Source: a virus
Strand: one strand, 5' to 3'
Length of the DNA: 29,397 nt
IMG/VR virus record: IMGVR_UViG_3300017963_000623
Location: 1 to 29,397 of that record
Below, one piece after another: positions 14,882-21,425 of this stretch. The number at the start of each line of letters is the position of its first letter. Within the stretch, counting starts at the first letter, position 1. The position numbers and the translations under genes are program-made. The notes under the pieces were generated by a model. The model worked only from the letters and a program-made list of their open reading frames with translations, was not told where the DNA came from and did not search any database.

Positions 14882-15697
14882 ATGGCCGCAAAGCTGCTTG
14901 GATGGATCAAAGACACGCCAGACCCGAAAGACCGCCATAGCACGCAATGGCTGGCGCAAATGCAAGATTTGCGCAAAGGGCGCACCAGTGCCAGCTTGCG
15001 TCACGTGCGCGGTCCGAGATTTTGGCAAGTAGGTCAATCTTGTGTGGGCTACGCGCTCAAACGAGCGATCTACATGTCCCATCGAATGCACGGTGTGCCT
15101 CTACCACGTCCAGCAAGCGCGACGTTTATCTACACCGCAGCTCGCCGTCAAGAAGCCCCCTACACCCGACCCCTTCCACCGTTGATAGATCGAGGTTGTC
15201 ACCCAACGTTAGCTTTGCGCGGAATCCACTCGGTGGGTTTCGTTCAAGCGCTAGACTGGCCTGAAACATGGCAAAGCCTAACAGATCAGCCCACACCAAT
15301 GGTCGTCCGAAAAGCCTACGACCAACACGGATCCAATTTCCGGTGGATTCGCATAGTGGAAACACATCAGGCGCGGGTGACTGCAGTGGCCGAATGCTTG
15401 CGCAAGGGGTGGCCTGTGATTTTTGGTATTTGGTGCGATGAGGCATACACCCAGCACAAATCGGAAGCCCCCATCGATGCCATCGACGATGGCGACATCA
15501 TTGGAGGGCACATGCAAACCGTGCTGGAAATCGATAATCATGGCAACCTCATCGTTGACAACTGGTGGGATGAGTGGGGGTACGACAACGGAATTGGAAA
15601 AATATCTCCGGGTTTGTTTGGATCCTATCTGGTCGATGACGTATTTGCTATAATGTCAGTGCCCACATACACACCAATCGCATTGAGGCAGAAGTAA
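14882..15697 (+). CDS. Papain-like (C1 family) cysteine protease
   Basis: A 271-residue protein. The catalytic Cys54 lies in QVGQSCVGYAL, the position of the papain Q-x(n)-C-x-x-(W/F)-A region. His210 lies in GGHMQTV, and Asn227 in NWWDEWGYDNG, which mirrors the papain N-S-W-G-x-x-W-G-x-x-G motif. There is no signal peptide or evident propeptide. Phage-encoded C1 peptidases are sometimes virion-associated or lysis-related. Substrate here is unknown. The gene sits between thioredoxin and a lipoprotein with gaps of 7 and 2 bases, so it is co-expressed with them. Confidence 0.85.
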   Translation: MAAKLLGWIKDTPDPKDRHSTQWLAQMQDLRKGRTSASLRHVRGPRFWQVGQSCVGYALKRAIYMSHRMHGVPLPRPASATFIYTAARRQEAPYTRPLPPLIDRGCHPTLALRGIHSVGFVQALDWPETWQSLTDQPTPMVVRKAYDQHGSNFRWIRIVETHQARVTAVAECLRKGWPVIFGIWCDEAYTQHKSEAPIDAIDDGDIIGGHMQTVLEIDNHGNLIVDNWWDEWGYDNGIGKISPGLFGSYLVDDVFAIMSVPTYTPIALRQK

Positions 15698-15699
15698 AC

Positions 15700-15954
15700 A
15701 TGAAGCGCGCAATTATCGCATTTTGCGTTTTACTATTATCTGGCTGTCCAGAACCACAACCACCCCCAACCCTCAAAGACTGCGCGGGAGTATGCGCACA
15801 TCTGCAATCGATGGGGTGCGAGCTCGGCAAGCCAACGCAAAAGGGCGCCTCATGCGAAGAAGTTTGCAAAAACTCAGACCTAAATGGGTTTCCATGGCCG
15901 ATTGGGTGCATCAGCGGAGCCGCAAATTGCGCCACGGCCGAAGTTTGCCAATAA
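15700..15954 (+). CDS. Small Cys-rich lipoprotein
   Basis: An 84-residue protein. The N-terminus MKRAIIAFCVLLLSGC is a textbook lipoprotein signal with lipobox LSGC (Cys16). The mature part has a Pro-rich spacer and then eight cysteines in a spaced pattern (CAGVCAHLQSMGC, then CEEVC, CISG, C, C), suggesting a disulfide-stabilised domain exported to the periplasmic side of an envelope. This type occurs in uncultured phages and in deltaproteobacterial genomes. Function is unknown. It could serve in superinfection exclusion, as known phage lipoproteins do, but that is speculation. Confidence 0.8.
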   Translation: MKRAIIAFCVLLLSGCPEPQPPPTLKDCAGVCAHLQSMGCELGKPTQKGASCEEVCKNSDLNGFPWPIGCISGAANCATAEVCQ

Positions 15955-15964
15955 GGAGCAAAAC

Positions 15965-16492
15965 ATGTACCCACAGCATTTTTACGGCTACGGATTCCTA
16001 GGACGCAGCGTCCAAGAGATCGATGCTGATATCGCCATCGTCCAAGCAAGAATTGCCGATATCGACGGGCAGATCAGCACGATCAATCAGCAAATGGACA
16101 TCACGCAGCAAACGATGGCCGAAGTCTACAACAACCCCAATTACACCCCCGAAGAGCAAGCAGGAGCAGTTGCCGGGCTGCAAGCTACTATGCAAGAGCT
16201 CATACGGCAAAAAGATTTACTGCAAAAGGATCGTAAAGGGCTGCAAGAAATACTTGGACACTTGCAAAGAGAACGCGCGCAGGCAGTCCAAACACGCCCT
16301 CCAACCACCACGCCTCCAACCACCACGCCTCCAACCACCACGCCTCCAACCACCACGCCTCCAACCACCACCCCGGTGGGAACCACCGTAGGCGTCGACG
16401 AGGAAACGAACATTCTGGCTTGGGTAGGAATTGGGCTGCTTGCAGCTGGTGCAGTCGTGGCTCTTTGGCCCAAAGGACGCAAACGCCGATAA
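15965..16492 (+). CDS. Coiled-coil protein with PPTTT repeat stalk and C-terminal membrane anchor
   Basis: A 175-residue protein starting at 15965, preceded by AAGGAG. The upstream in-frame ATG lies inside the lipoprotein gene. Residues about 15-110 form a Gln/Ile-rich coiled coil (IDADIAIVQARIADIDGQI). Five PPTTT repeats (about residues 112-136) make an extended Pro/Thr stalk. A membrane segment WVGIGLLAAGAVVALW follows, and then a basic tail KGRKRR. No export signal is seen and no LPXTG motif, so it is probably a tail-anchored inner-membrane or virion-membrane protein with its coiled coil in the cytoplasm. Function unknown. Confidence 0.75.
   Translation: MYPQHFYGYGFLGRSVQEIDADIAIVQARIADIDGQISTINQQMDITQQTMAEVYNNPNYTPEEQAGAVAGLQATMQELIRQKDLLQKDRKGLQEILGHLQRERAQAVQTRPPTTTPPTTTPPTTTPPTTTPPTTTPVGTTVGVDEETNILAWVGIGLLAAGAVVALWPKGRKRR
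16298..16372 (+). repeat. 15-bp x 5 tandem repeat (PPTTT)
   Basis: Five head-to-tail copies of CCTCCAACCACCACG, the last differing at its final base, encode (PPTTT)5. The period is a multiple of three, so slippage would change stalk length without breaking the frame. Confidence 0.95.
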
Positions 16493-16496
16493 GTCG

Positions 16497-16511
16497 TGCT
16501 ATCATCACAGC
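16497..16511 (+). promoter_or_regulatory. Extended -10 promoter, leaderless start
   Basis: TGC TATCAT (16497-16505) is followed by exactly six bases and the ATG at 16512. No Shine-Dalgarno sequence lies between. The spacing puts the expected transcription start at or next to the ATG. Confidence 0.55.
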
Positions 16512-17255
16512 ATGATCACATTTGACACGCCGATCGAAGTCATCCAAACACCCCTCACAGATTCCAAATCCCGACAAAAAGTCCTTGTGGCTAATGCCCT
16601 CCGTTGCATAGGCATCTCAGCAAGCAACAAAAAGACCTATGCAGCTTTCGAGGAGCTGTTGGGCAAGCCCTACCCAAACACCAAATGGCCGTTGAACGTA
16701 CCCTTTCGATGCTGGAAGGAAGACGGCAAATGGCAAACACAAGGCGTTTCGACGTGCGGGCTGGTTGCCGAGGGGATCGCCCGTATGTCTGGCGTGGACA
16801 ACCCGTGTCTTTGGCAACCATACTGGCCGGCCCAGAAATACCAATCGGTGACCAGAACCATCGCTTGGGCGACCAAAATCGGAGCATGGCATCTTGCCAA
16901 GAACCAATCCAAGCTGGACCCCAAACCTCTACCCGGAGACTATGTGATCATCGGCTGCCGGTCGGCCGGCGAGACGTATGGGGGCATTGAGCATGCGTTC
17001 ACCGTCGTTGCCTGGGAGGATGACGTGATGGTATCGGTGGACGGCGGGCAAGTCGACGAATCAGGTCTGCAATGCATCAAACTGCGCCGGCGAAAATGGG
17101 AGATGTCGCACGGGAAGGTTTGGGTGCCCAACGCCGACCCCCGAGACGGGTACTCCACTCGCCGGGTGCTTGGGTGGGTTTGGCAGACATGCGAGCTTGT
17201 CCCATATCGATCCTATTGCCACGCCCCACAAGGATGGGAATCGGTGAAAGTTTAG
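16512..17255 (+). CDS. NlpC/P60- or CHAP-like cysteine hydrolase (putative endolysin)
   Basis: A 247-residue protein. The ATG at 16512 was chosen because of the -10 box six bases upstream. Cys82 in QGVSTCGLVAEGI resembles the NlpC/P60 catalytic Cys motif (D-C-S-G-L-V), and His161 lies in GGIEHAFTVV, followed by strand VMVSVDGGQ with a possible third residue. GDYVIIG before the His is also typical of this fold. The aspartate before the Cys is replaced by Thr, which is unusual. It would cleave peptidoglycan peptide bonds. No signal peptide is present, so release would require a holin. A second, C-terminal Trp-rich segment (RRVLGWVWQTCE) may bind the wall. Confidence 0.72.
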   Translation: MITFDTPIEVIQTPLTDSKSRQKVLVANALRCIGISASNKKTYAAFEELLGKPYPNTKWPLNVPFRCWKEDGKWQTQGVSTCGLVAEGIARMSGVDNPCLWQPYWPAQKYQSVTRTIAWATKIGAWHLAKNQSKLDPKPLPGDYVIIGCRSAGETYGGIEHAFTVVAWEDDVMVSVDGGQVDESGLQCIKLRRRKWEMSHGKVWVPNADPRDGYSTRRVLGWVWQTCELVPYRSYCHAPQGWESVKV

Positions 17256-17264
17256 GAGGTACAA

Positions 17265-17594
17265 ATGAATGGAAAAATCACAATCCGCACTGATGCGAGC
17301 ACAGAGGCCATAATCAGAGACTTGCAGCGCCGCACAGGATCGAGTGCCACAGACATTATCACCATCCTACTGTGGTACGCCCACAAGAAGGTATTTCCAA
17401 ACAATTCGGCAAGCTATATAACTGAAGATCTGGCGTTTGGGTTATGCTTGCGCCCGCTACCAGAAGACCTATATGATCGATTTCAAATCGACGCGGCGTC
17501 TAATAGCGAGCATGATCGAGTGATGGCATTTTTCGATAAGCTTAAAACAGAACGTGTATCTTCAGAAAGCGGGGTACCAAATGCCGAAGGATAA
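17265..17594 (+). CDS. Ribbon-helix-helix-like small protein
   Basis: A 109-residue protein preceded by a strong AGGAGG that overlaps the hydrolase stop. The first 42 residues (KITIRTDASTEAIIRDL, then SSATDIITILLWYAHKKV) fit a strand-helix-helix pattern of MetJ/Arc-type DNA binders. The C-terminal half is unrecognised. Its gene overlaps the next small ribbon-helix-helix gene by 14 bases, so the pair is co-translated and may form a heteromeric regulator. Role as a transcription regulator is inferred. Target operators are unknown. Confidence 0.62.
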   Translation: MNGKITIRTDASTEAIIRDLQRRTGSSATDIITILLWYAHKKVFPNNSASYITEDLAFGLCLRPLPEDLYDRFQIDAASNSEHDRVMAFFDKLKTERVSSESGVPNAEG

Positions 17595-17775
17595 CCGCAC
17601 AACCACCGTCACAATCAGACTTACCCGCAATGGCCGAAAGTGCCTCGAGGCACTTTCAGCCATCAGCAACCTCAGCATATCTGAGTTTATCAGGCAATGC
17701 ATCGCGCAAGGCGACGAAACCCTCAACAAGACTACCCCCAATTCGGATCCATGTGCGGATCCCGGTGTGCTATGA
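17581..17775 (+). CDS. Second ribbon-helix-helix-like small protein
   Basis: A 64-residue protein starting at 17581, with AGAAAGCGGGG upstream, inside the preceding gene. Residues 6-48 (TTTVTIRLTRNGRKCLEAL, then SNLSISEFIRQCI) give the strand, turn and two helices of a ribbon-helix-helix DNA-binding domain, with the usual S-x-S-E-F-I start of helix 2. The tail is hydrophilic. Its stop (TGA at 17773-17775) falls inside the extended -10 box of the next gene, so this protein could autoregulate or couple the two. Confidence 0.72.
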   Translation: MPKDNRTTTVTIRLTRNGRKCLEALSAISNLSISEFIRQCIAQGDETLNKTTPNSDPCADPGVL

Positions 17776-17782
17776 TCCCCAC
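17768..17782 (+). promoter_or_regulatory. Extended -10 promoter, leaderless start
   Basis: TGC TATGAT (17768-17776) is followed by six bases (CCCCAC) and the ATG at 17783. TATGAT is one change from the TATAAT consensus. No Shine-Dalgarno sequence is present. Confidence 0.6.
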
Positions 17783-18940
17783 ATGGATCTTTTCTACTGG
17801 GGTGGCCCCGTCACACCGAAGCAAGCTCGAGAGATCACATGGCAAACACCCACCAAGGTGTTGACGAGGGGAGCCAACGGCTCAAGCGCCAATTTCCAGA
17901 TCTACAAACAGTTTGAGGCCCCGCTTGGGTACGCCTGGCCGACGATGGCGGAGACCGCCGGCATCGATCCCACCCAGCTCGGCAGTCTTGGCATCGGTGG
18001 CTTCTCCGCGTTTCACGGATTTGCCAATGCGTTTCTCAAAAATCCCCAAGACCGCGCGAGGGTAAGCTACGTGCACCTTGCCGATGCATGCTTCCAGGGG
18101 GGCACAGCTACGGAGCCCAAGCAGGGGTTTCTCGAATACGCCCGGGAAGCAGTTAACCCAGAAAGCGGAAAGCTCCTAGTGGCCACCACCAACGGACCCT
18201 ACGGGCAAACCATCCGATACTGGGGACCGTCCCCCAGCACAGGCCAACGCACCGAGTATTTTCTCACCTCGGGTGCGCTGTGCCTCCAACACGTTTGGGA
18301 CGCAGTGGGGGGCACAGAATGGACGCCGGTGGTTCCCCCTGGTGTCGCCCCACCGACATTTGCCAAAGCCAAGGGTAATTTCCTGTGGTTCCACTACGAA
18401 GACCCACCAGGGCAAGATCCCCACGGGTACCACGTGCTAAAGATTGCCACGCCCTACATGAGCTTCTACGGTGCTCCATGGATGGCTGCAAGGACCTATC
18501 CCGGCGAAGAAAAGGCGCATGGGGGCCTCAGCGGACCCATGGTGGCACTTTTGACCGGGGCTGCAGCCCTCGGAGCCTACAGCCTTTGGAAATGGAAATT
18601 TGCGCCAAAGCAACGCTATACACGCAGCACACCAAATCCATATCCGTGGCTGACATTGCGAGAGGTCGAACGATGGGAACCGCTCGCCGCAGAGCTTGGA
18701 GTGTCCCAGGTCGCCAGAAGTCCCAGAGGGTTTCTGACAGCCTATCGACGATCGGGGGTTCCTGGTAGTCTATCAGAGACATGGGTGCAAAAGCGAGAAG
18801 CCTTCGTGGCCAGACATCTTGCGCAGGTGCAGCAACGCGGAGAACCGCTTTTCCAAGATGGCCTTCCCACCCGTAGGCACTTAGCTCTCATCATGTGGGC
18901 CTACAGCCCAGCAAAATCAAGACTTACTCGGACACCTTGA
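17783..18940 (+). CDS. Membrane-anchored protein with hydrolase-like GFSAFHG motif
   Basis: A 385-residue protein. The ATG at 17783 fits the promoter six bases upstream and discards an upstream in-frame start that overlaps the regulator gene. The central region has LGIGGFSAFHGFANAF (about residue 75) followed by VHLADACFQGG, reminiscent of an alpha/beta-hydrolase nucleophile elbow (G-x-S) and a following acidic residue. Assignment of the catalytic His is uncertain. A membrane segment at about 254-273 (GPMVALLTGAAALGAYSLW) is followed by a soluble tail of about 110 residues with GVSQVARSPRGFLTAYR and RRHLALIMWAYSP. I recall similar tails from environmental phage proteins but cannot name a family. 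The 3' end overlaps the convergent gene by 17 bases. Confidence 0.7.
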   Translation: MDLFYWGGPVTPKQAREITWQTPTKVLTRGANGSSANFQIYKQFEAPLGYAWPTMAETAGIDPTQLGSLGIGGFSAFHGFANAFLKNPQDRARVSYVHLADACFQGGTATEPKQGFLEYAREAVNPESGKLLVATTNGPYGQTIRYWGPSPSTGQRTEYFLTSGALCLQHVWDAVGGTEWTPVVPPGVAPPTFAKAKGNFLWFHYEDPPGQDPHGYHVLKIATPYMSFYGAPWMAARTYPGEEKAHGGLSGPMVALLTGAAALGAYSLWKWKFAPKQRYTRSTPNPYPWLTLREVERWEPLAAELGVSQVARSPRGFLTAYRRSGVPGSLSETWVQKREAFVARHLAQVQQRGEPLFQDGLPTRRHLALIMWAYSPAKSRLTRTP

Positions 18941-19211
18941 CCGGCAAATCCGACAAGGTATCAAGTGCCGAAAGCTCCACCTCGAGCTCTTTCAGAGCAG
19001 CCTCCAACTTGTCGATCGCTGCAAACAGCTCGTCCAACCCGCTATTCCGTGCGTTGACCACATCAGTAGCAAGAAATTCCACCGAGGTCATCTTTTCGAG
19101 AACACTCATTCCTGCGTCAAACACAGTTTGCAATGTTGCGCGGTATTGTAACTCACAATACGGGCACGTTTCATCATTTTCGGCTGTTTCTTCGTGAGAT
19201 GCACAAAGCAT
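18924..19211 (-). CDS. Small helical protein with CPYC motif
   Basis: A 95-residue protein on the minus strand, preceded by AAAGGA. The N-terminus has CPYC (residues 16-19), a thioredoxin-like or metal-binding pair, but with only one pair and a short length neither role is certain. Residues about 30-90 are a long amphipathic helix (LDELFAAIDKLEAALKELEVEL), probably a coiled coil. The gene lies 12 bases downstream of the 354-residue protein and is likely co-transcribed with it. Its end overlaps the plus-strand membrane protein gene by 17 bases. Confidence 0.68.
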   Translation of the reverse strand: MLCASHEETAENDETCPYCELQYRATLQTVFDAGMSVLEKMTSVEFLATDVVNARNSGLDELFAAIDKLEAALKELEVELSALDTLSDLPVKVSE

Positions 19212-19223
19212 TGGGTATTTCCT

Positions 19224-20288
19224 TTATGCGGAGGCCAATCGAATCACCGCGCTGTAGGTCGAAACCCCAAATCCTTGATCGGACAGAATACGCCGCTCGG
19301 CCGTCGTAAACGGCTTGCCATTTGCGGGGTAAGCGATTACGTGTCCATCGCCAATCGATTTCACGGCTTCTCCACGGTATCTGATTCTGACCCTGCGACC
19401 GATCATGTGGGTAATGCGATCGGCCAAACGATCAGCGCGATAGGCGTCTGGTTTTGCCGTGGTATCTCCAAAATCGTACTCACGAAGGACCCTTCCCCAA
19501 TCAACAAACTCGCTTGCCACAACAGGACTTATTTTCTGCAGCGTTCCGCGCCCGGCCAAAACTGCCACAACACTCTTCAGCGATTCCGCAAAGGAGTGTC
19601 GTGCCACCCAATCTCTGGACAAGTACATTTCACCCCCCATTGCTTGCCCGTTGTCCCAATCAATTTCGTACTTCACGAAATTGACAGTGTCTCCTGGCAT
19701 GCTCAACACCCATTCTTTGAGCACTGCGTCGGCTTTCCTGTAGAGATCAGTTTCCTCGGATACACGCTGAACAACTCTGATTTCTGGAACTAAATGTGGA
19801 GGTCCTTCCACTCGATGCAGTGTTATCTTCAAGGGTGTGTTCTTGCGCTTCTCTGGTTTGTCCGTAGGGTTTTTACCAGGGAAATACTCTGATTGAGGCT
19901 TTCTGCAATGTTTGGATTTTGGGTTGGTGTACGCACAATAGCGTGACCAAGCGACCGCCCAAGCCCGTGACGGGGGCATCCCAGGTTGATTTTCGACGGT
20001 TTCTTGGTAGTACCGTTCTACCTTTGGAGGAATACCTTTGGGGTTATCTACTGAGTACACAATGGCACTACGCGAAATCACAGCAAACGCACGCGACACC
20101 TCATCACAGGTTCCCATTGTGACAGGAAACCCCTCAAGCAAAAGAGCATAACCGCCCACTGCCTTCGCCGGTGGATACTCCCCAGCCGCAAGAGCACGGC
20201 CATCCTTGGCTTTGCCCACGCACACAGTACCTGCTTTAAGTACTGTGCTTACCTTATCGTAGGTTTTGCTTTCGCTTTTTGTCAGCAT
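19224..20288 (-). CDS. Hypothetical phage protein with W-x-x-Y-C / H-C motif
   Basis: A 354-residue protein on the minus strand. GGTGGA lies close upstream of the ATG. A TAGTAT box lies 14 bases upstream of the ATG. Near residue 108 is AWAVAWSRYCAYTNPKSKHC followed by EYFPG. I recall this W/Y/C-containing motif from other uncultured phage proteins, where it might bind metal, but I cannot name the family. The middle has strand-rich segments (VNFVKYEIDWDNG, GGEMYLSRDWVARHS), and the C-terminus (RRVRIRYRGEAVKSIGDGHVIAYPANG) ends in a helix. No membrane segment is seen. It may be structural or involved in DNA metabolism. Function not assigned. Confidence 0.65.
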   Translation of the reverse strand: MLTKSESKTYDKVSTVLKAGTVCVGKAKDGRALAAGEYPPAKAVGGYALLLEGFPVTMGTCDEVSRAFAVISRSAIVYSVDNPKGIPPKVERYYQETVENQPGMPPSRAWAVAWSRYCAYTNPKSKHCRKPQSEYFPGKNPTDKPEKRKNTPLKITLHRVEGPPHLVPEIRVVQRVSEETDLYRKADAVLKEWVLSMPGDTVNFVKYEIDWDNGQAMGGEMYLSRDWVARHSFAESLKSVVAVLAGRGTLQKISPVVASEFVDWGRVLREYDFGDTTAKPDAYRADRLADRITHMIGRRVRIRYRGEAVKSIGDGHVIAYPANGKPFTTAERRILSDQGFGVSTYSAVIRLASA

Positions 20289-20338
20289 GATCCACCCACA
20301 CCATACTACGCAATCACCCGACGCACCAAAAATCTAAG

Positions 20339-20830
20339 TCAATCGTCAGAAAGCGCATTGAGCACACCAGCCGCACCAAGCAACCACGACAGCATGCCAA
20401 CAAACGTCAAAAGACCGTGTTGCGCCTTGTAAGAGACACAAGGAGGCACGGGATCATAAGCAGGATCAGAAAAAACACGACGATCACACCCAGCCCCCGC
20501 GCCGAGCTCTGGCACCTGCCAAATCGGCACACCTTCGCGAACACGTTGCAGCACCACAACGCGCAAATCAGCAGGCAGCGAAGCATACACGTTGGCCACG
20601 CAAAGCATACTCGACCACTGAACTTCCCCTGCGCGTGCTCCCGGAGAAAGCGCTTGACCGGCCGTTTCGATCGCAAGCACAAGCTCCACAGCTTCCGCGT
20701 ACGCTTCGGGCCAGATGATGTGTTGGAGATTCAGTTCGCGCGCAAAGAGATACCTGAGCGCACACGATTCATAGGTTTGATATGTCGCAAGCAGGGTTTG
20801 GCGGGGTGGGAGCAGTTCACCGTTAGACAT
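20339..20830 (-). CDS. Hypothetical protein with C-terminal membrane segment
   Basis: A 163-residue protein on the minus strand. The N-terminal 100 residues are helical (LLATYQTYESCALRYLFAREL, AYAEAVELVLAIETAGQAL), and the rest includes WQVPELGAG and a C-terminal hydrophobic segment (LLTFVGMLSWLLGAAGVLNAL). The C-terminal anchor resembles those of the plus-strand anchored proteins at 15965, 17783 and 21426. The start has a TGA TATGAT box exactly six bases upstream on its own strand, suggesting a leaderless message, and the TGA of that box is also the stop codon of the upstream gene. Function unknown. Confidence 0.66.
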   Translation of the reverse strand: MSNGELLPPRQTLLATYQTYESCALRYLFARELNLQHIIWPEAYAEAVELVLAIETAGQALSPGARAGEVQWSSMLCVANVYASLPADLRVVVLQRVREGVPIWQVPELGAGAGCDRRVFSDPAYDPVPPCVSYKAQHGLLTFVGMLSWLLGAAGVLNALSDD

Positions 20831-20836
20831 ACGGTG

Positions 20837-20845
20837 ATCATATCA
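20837..20845 (-). promoter_or_regulatory. Extended -10 promoter, leaderless start (minus strand)
   Basis: On the minus strand, TGA TATGAT is followed by six bases (CACCGT) and the ATG at 20830. The same spacing and composition are seen at five plus-strand genes. Alternatively the gene is simply translated by coupling with the gene ending at 20843. Confidence 0.45.
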
Positions 20846-21355
20846 TCGATAGCCCCCACTTCGCACGGTCTTAGCACGCCCTCCATCATCATCGTCCCCA
20901 TCATCTTCGAGCTCTTCTGATTCTTCCCCATCATCTTCGAGCTCTTCTGATTCTTCCCCATCATCTTCGAGCTCTTCTGCTTCTTCGTATTCTGAAGACT
21001 CCTCATCGAAATCTTCTGTCTCTTCATCCCCGTCATCGTCTGCACCGTCTTCCCCAAACACGTAAGCACGCCCAAATTGGCGTGCTTTATCCATGGCATC
21101 TTCCTCAAACCGTTCACTTTCGTCTTCGAAATCCGCATCAGGAGGAAGAACCCCCAAATATCCCGGCGACTCGTACGCCGGGATCATCCCCTGCTTACCC
21201 CCGTCTATAAGGGGCCACACTTCGCCATTTTTGAAACGCCCATAAAGCAGAACATCCGCCGGATATACCCTAATCCTCCTTGCCTTGCGAGAATTCGGGT
21301 CAGCGTATACCGCGATCGTCCCAACCGGTGCAACCACTATTTCGACTACTGACAT
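20843..21355 (-). CDS. Acidic repeat-tailed protein
   Basis: A 170-residue protein. The ATG at 21355 is preceded by GGAGG on the minus strand and is preferred over a longer upstream frame that covers the divergent gene. Residues 1-60 are a compact strand-rich domain (VVEIVVAPVGTIAVYA, RRIRVYPADVLLYGRF, LIDGG), possibly SH3-like or a beta barrel. From residue about 100 onward the sequence is almost entirely Asp/Glu with a tandem repeat (EESEELEDDG). The tail is a highly acidic, probably disordered segment that could mimic DNA or bind basic proteins. It ends in a short Arg/Lys stretch. No known family was recognised. Confidence 0.74.
   Translation of the reverse strand: MSVVEIVVAPVGTIAVYADPNSRKARRIRVYPADVLLYGRFKNGEVWPLIDGGKQGMIPAYESPGYLGVLPPDADFEDESERFEEDAMDKARQFGRAYVFGEDGADDDGDEETEDFDEESSEYEEAEELEDDGEESEELEDDGEESEELEDDGDDDDGGRAKTVRSGGYR
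20901..20979 (-). repeat. 30-bp tandem repeat encoding acidic tail
   Basis: Two full 30-bp units at 20901-20930 and 20931-20960, plus a partial third to 20979, are identical and read as repeats of GEESEELEDD on the minus strand. The period is a multiple of three. Confidence 0.92.
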
Positions 21356-21402
21356 TTTCGTGCCTCCTTCCACGGTGATAACGCTATATGCGGATCTGCA
21401 CA

Positions 21403-21414
21403 ACCATATATGGT
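21403..21414. promoter_or_regulatory. 12-bp perfect palindrome in divergent promoter region
   Basis: ACCATATATGGT is a perfect inverted repeat between the divergent starts at 21355 (-) and 21426 (+). Its last base is the first base of the TAGAAT -10 box of the 21426 gene, so a protein bound here could block that promoter. It could also be chance in an AT-rich stretch. Confidence 0.4.
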
Positions 21415-21425
21415 AGAATACCACC
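21411..21425 (+). promoter_or_regulatory. Extended -10 promoter, leaderless start
   Basis: TGG TAGAAT (21411-21419) is followed by six bases (ACCACC) and the ATG at 21426. No ribosome binding site is seen. Confidence 0.55.

Noticed and set aside
16298-16372. CRISPR-like array
   Set aside because: The repeats are contiguous with no spacers and lie within a coding frame.
16373-16492. Sortase-type cell-wall anchor at the end of the PPTTT protein
   Set aside because: The hydrophobic segment and basic tail look similar, but no LPXTG-like motif or export signal is present.
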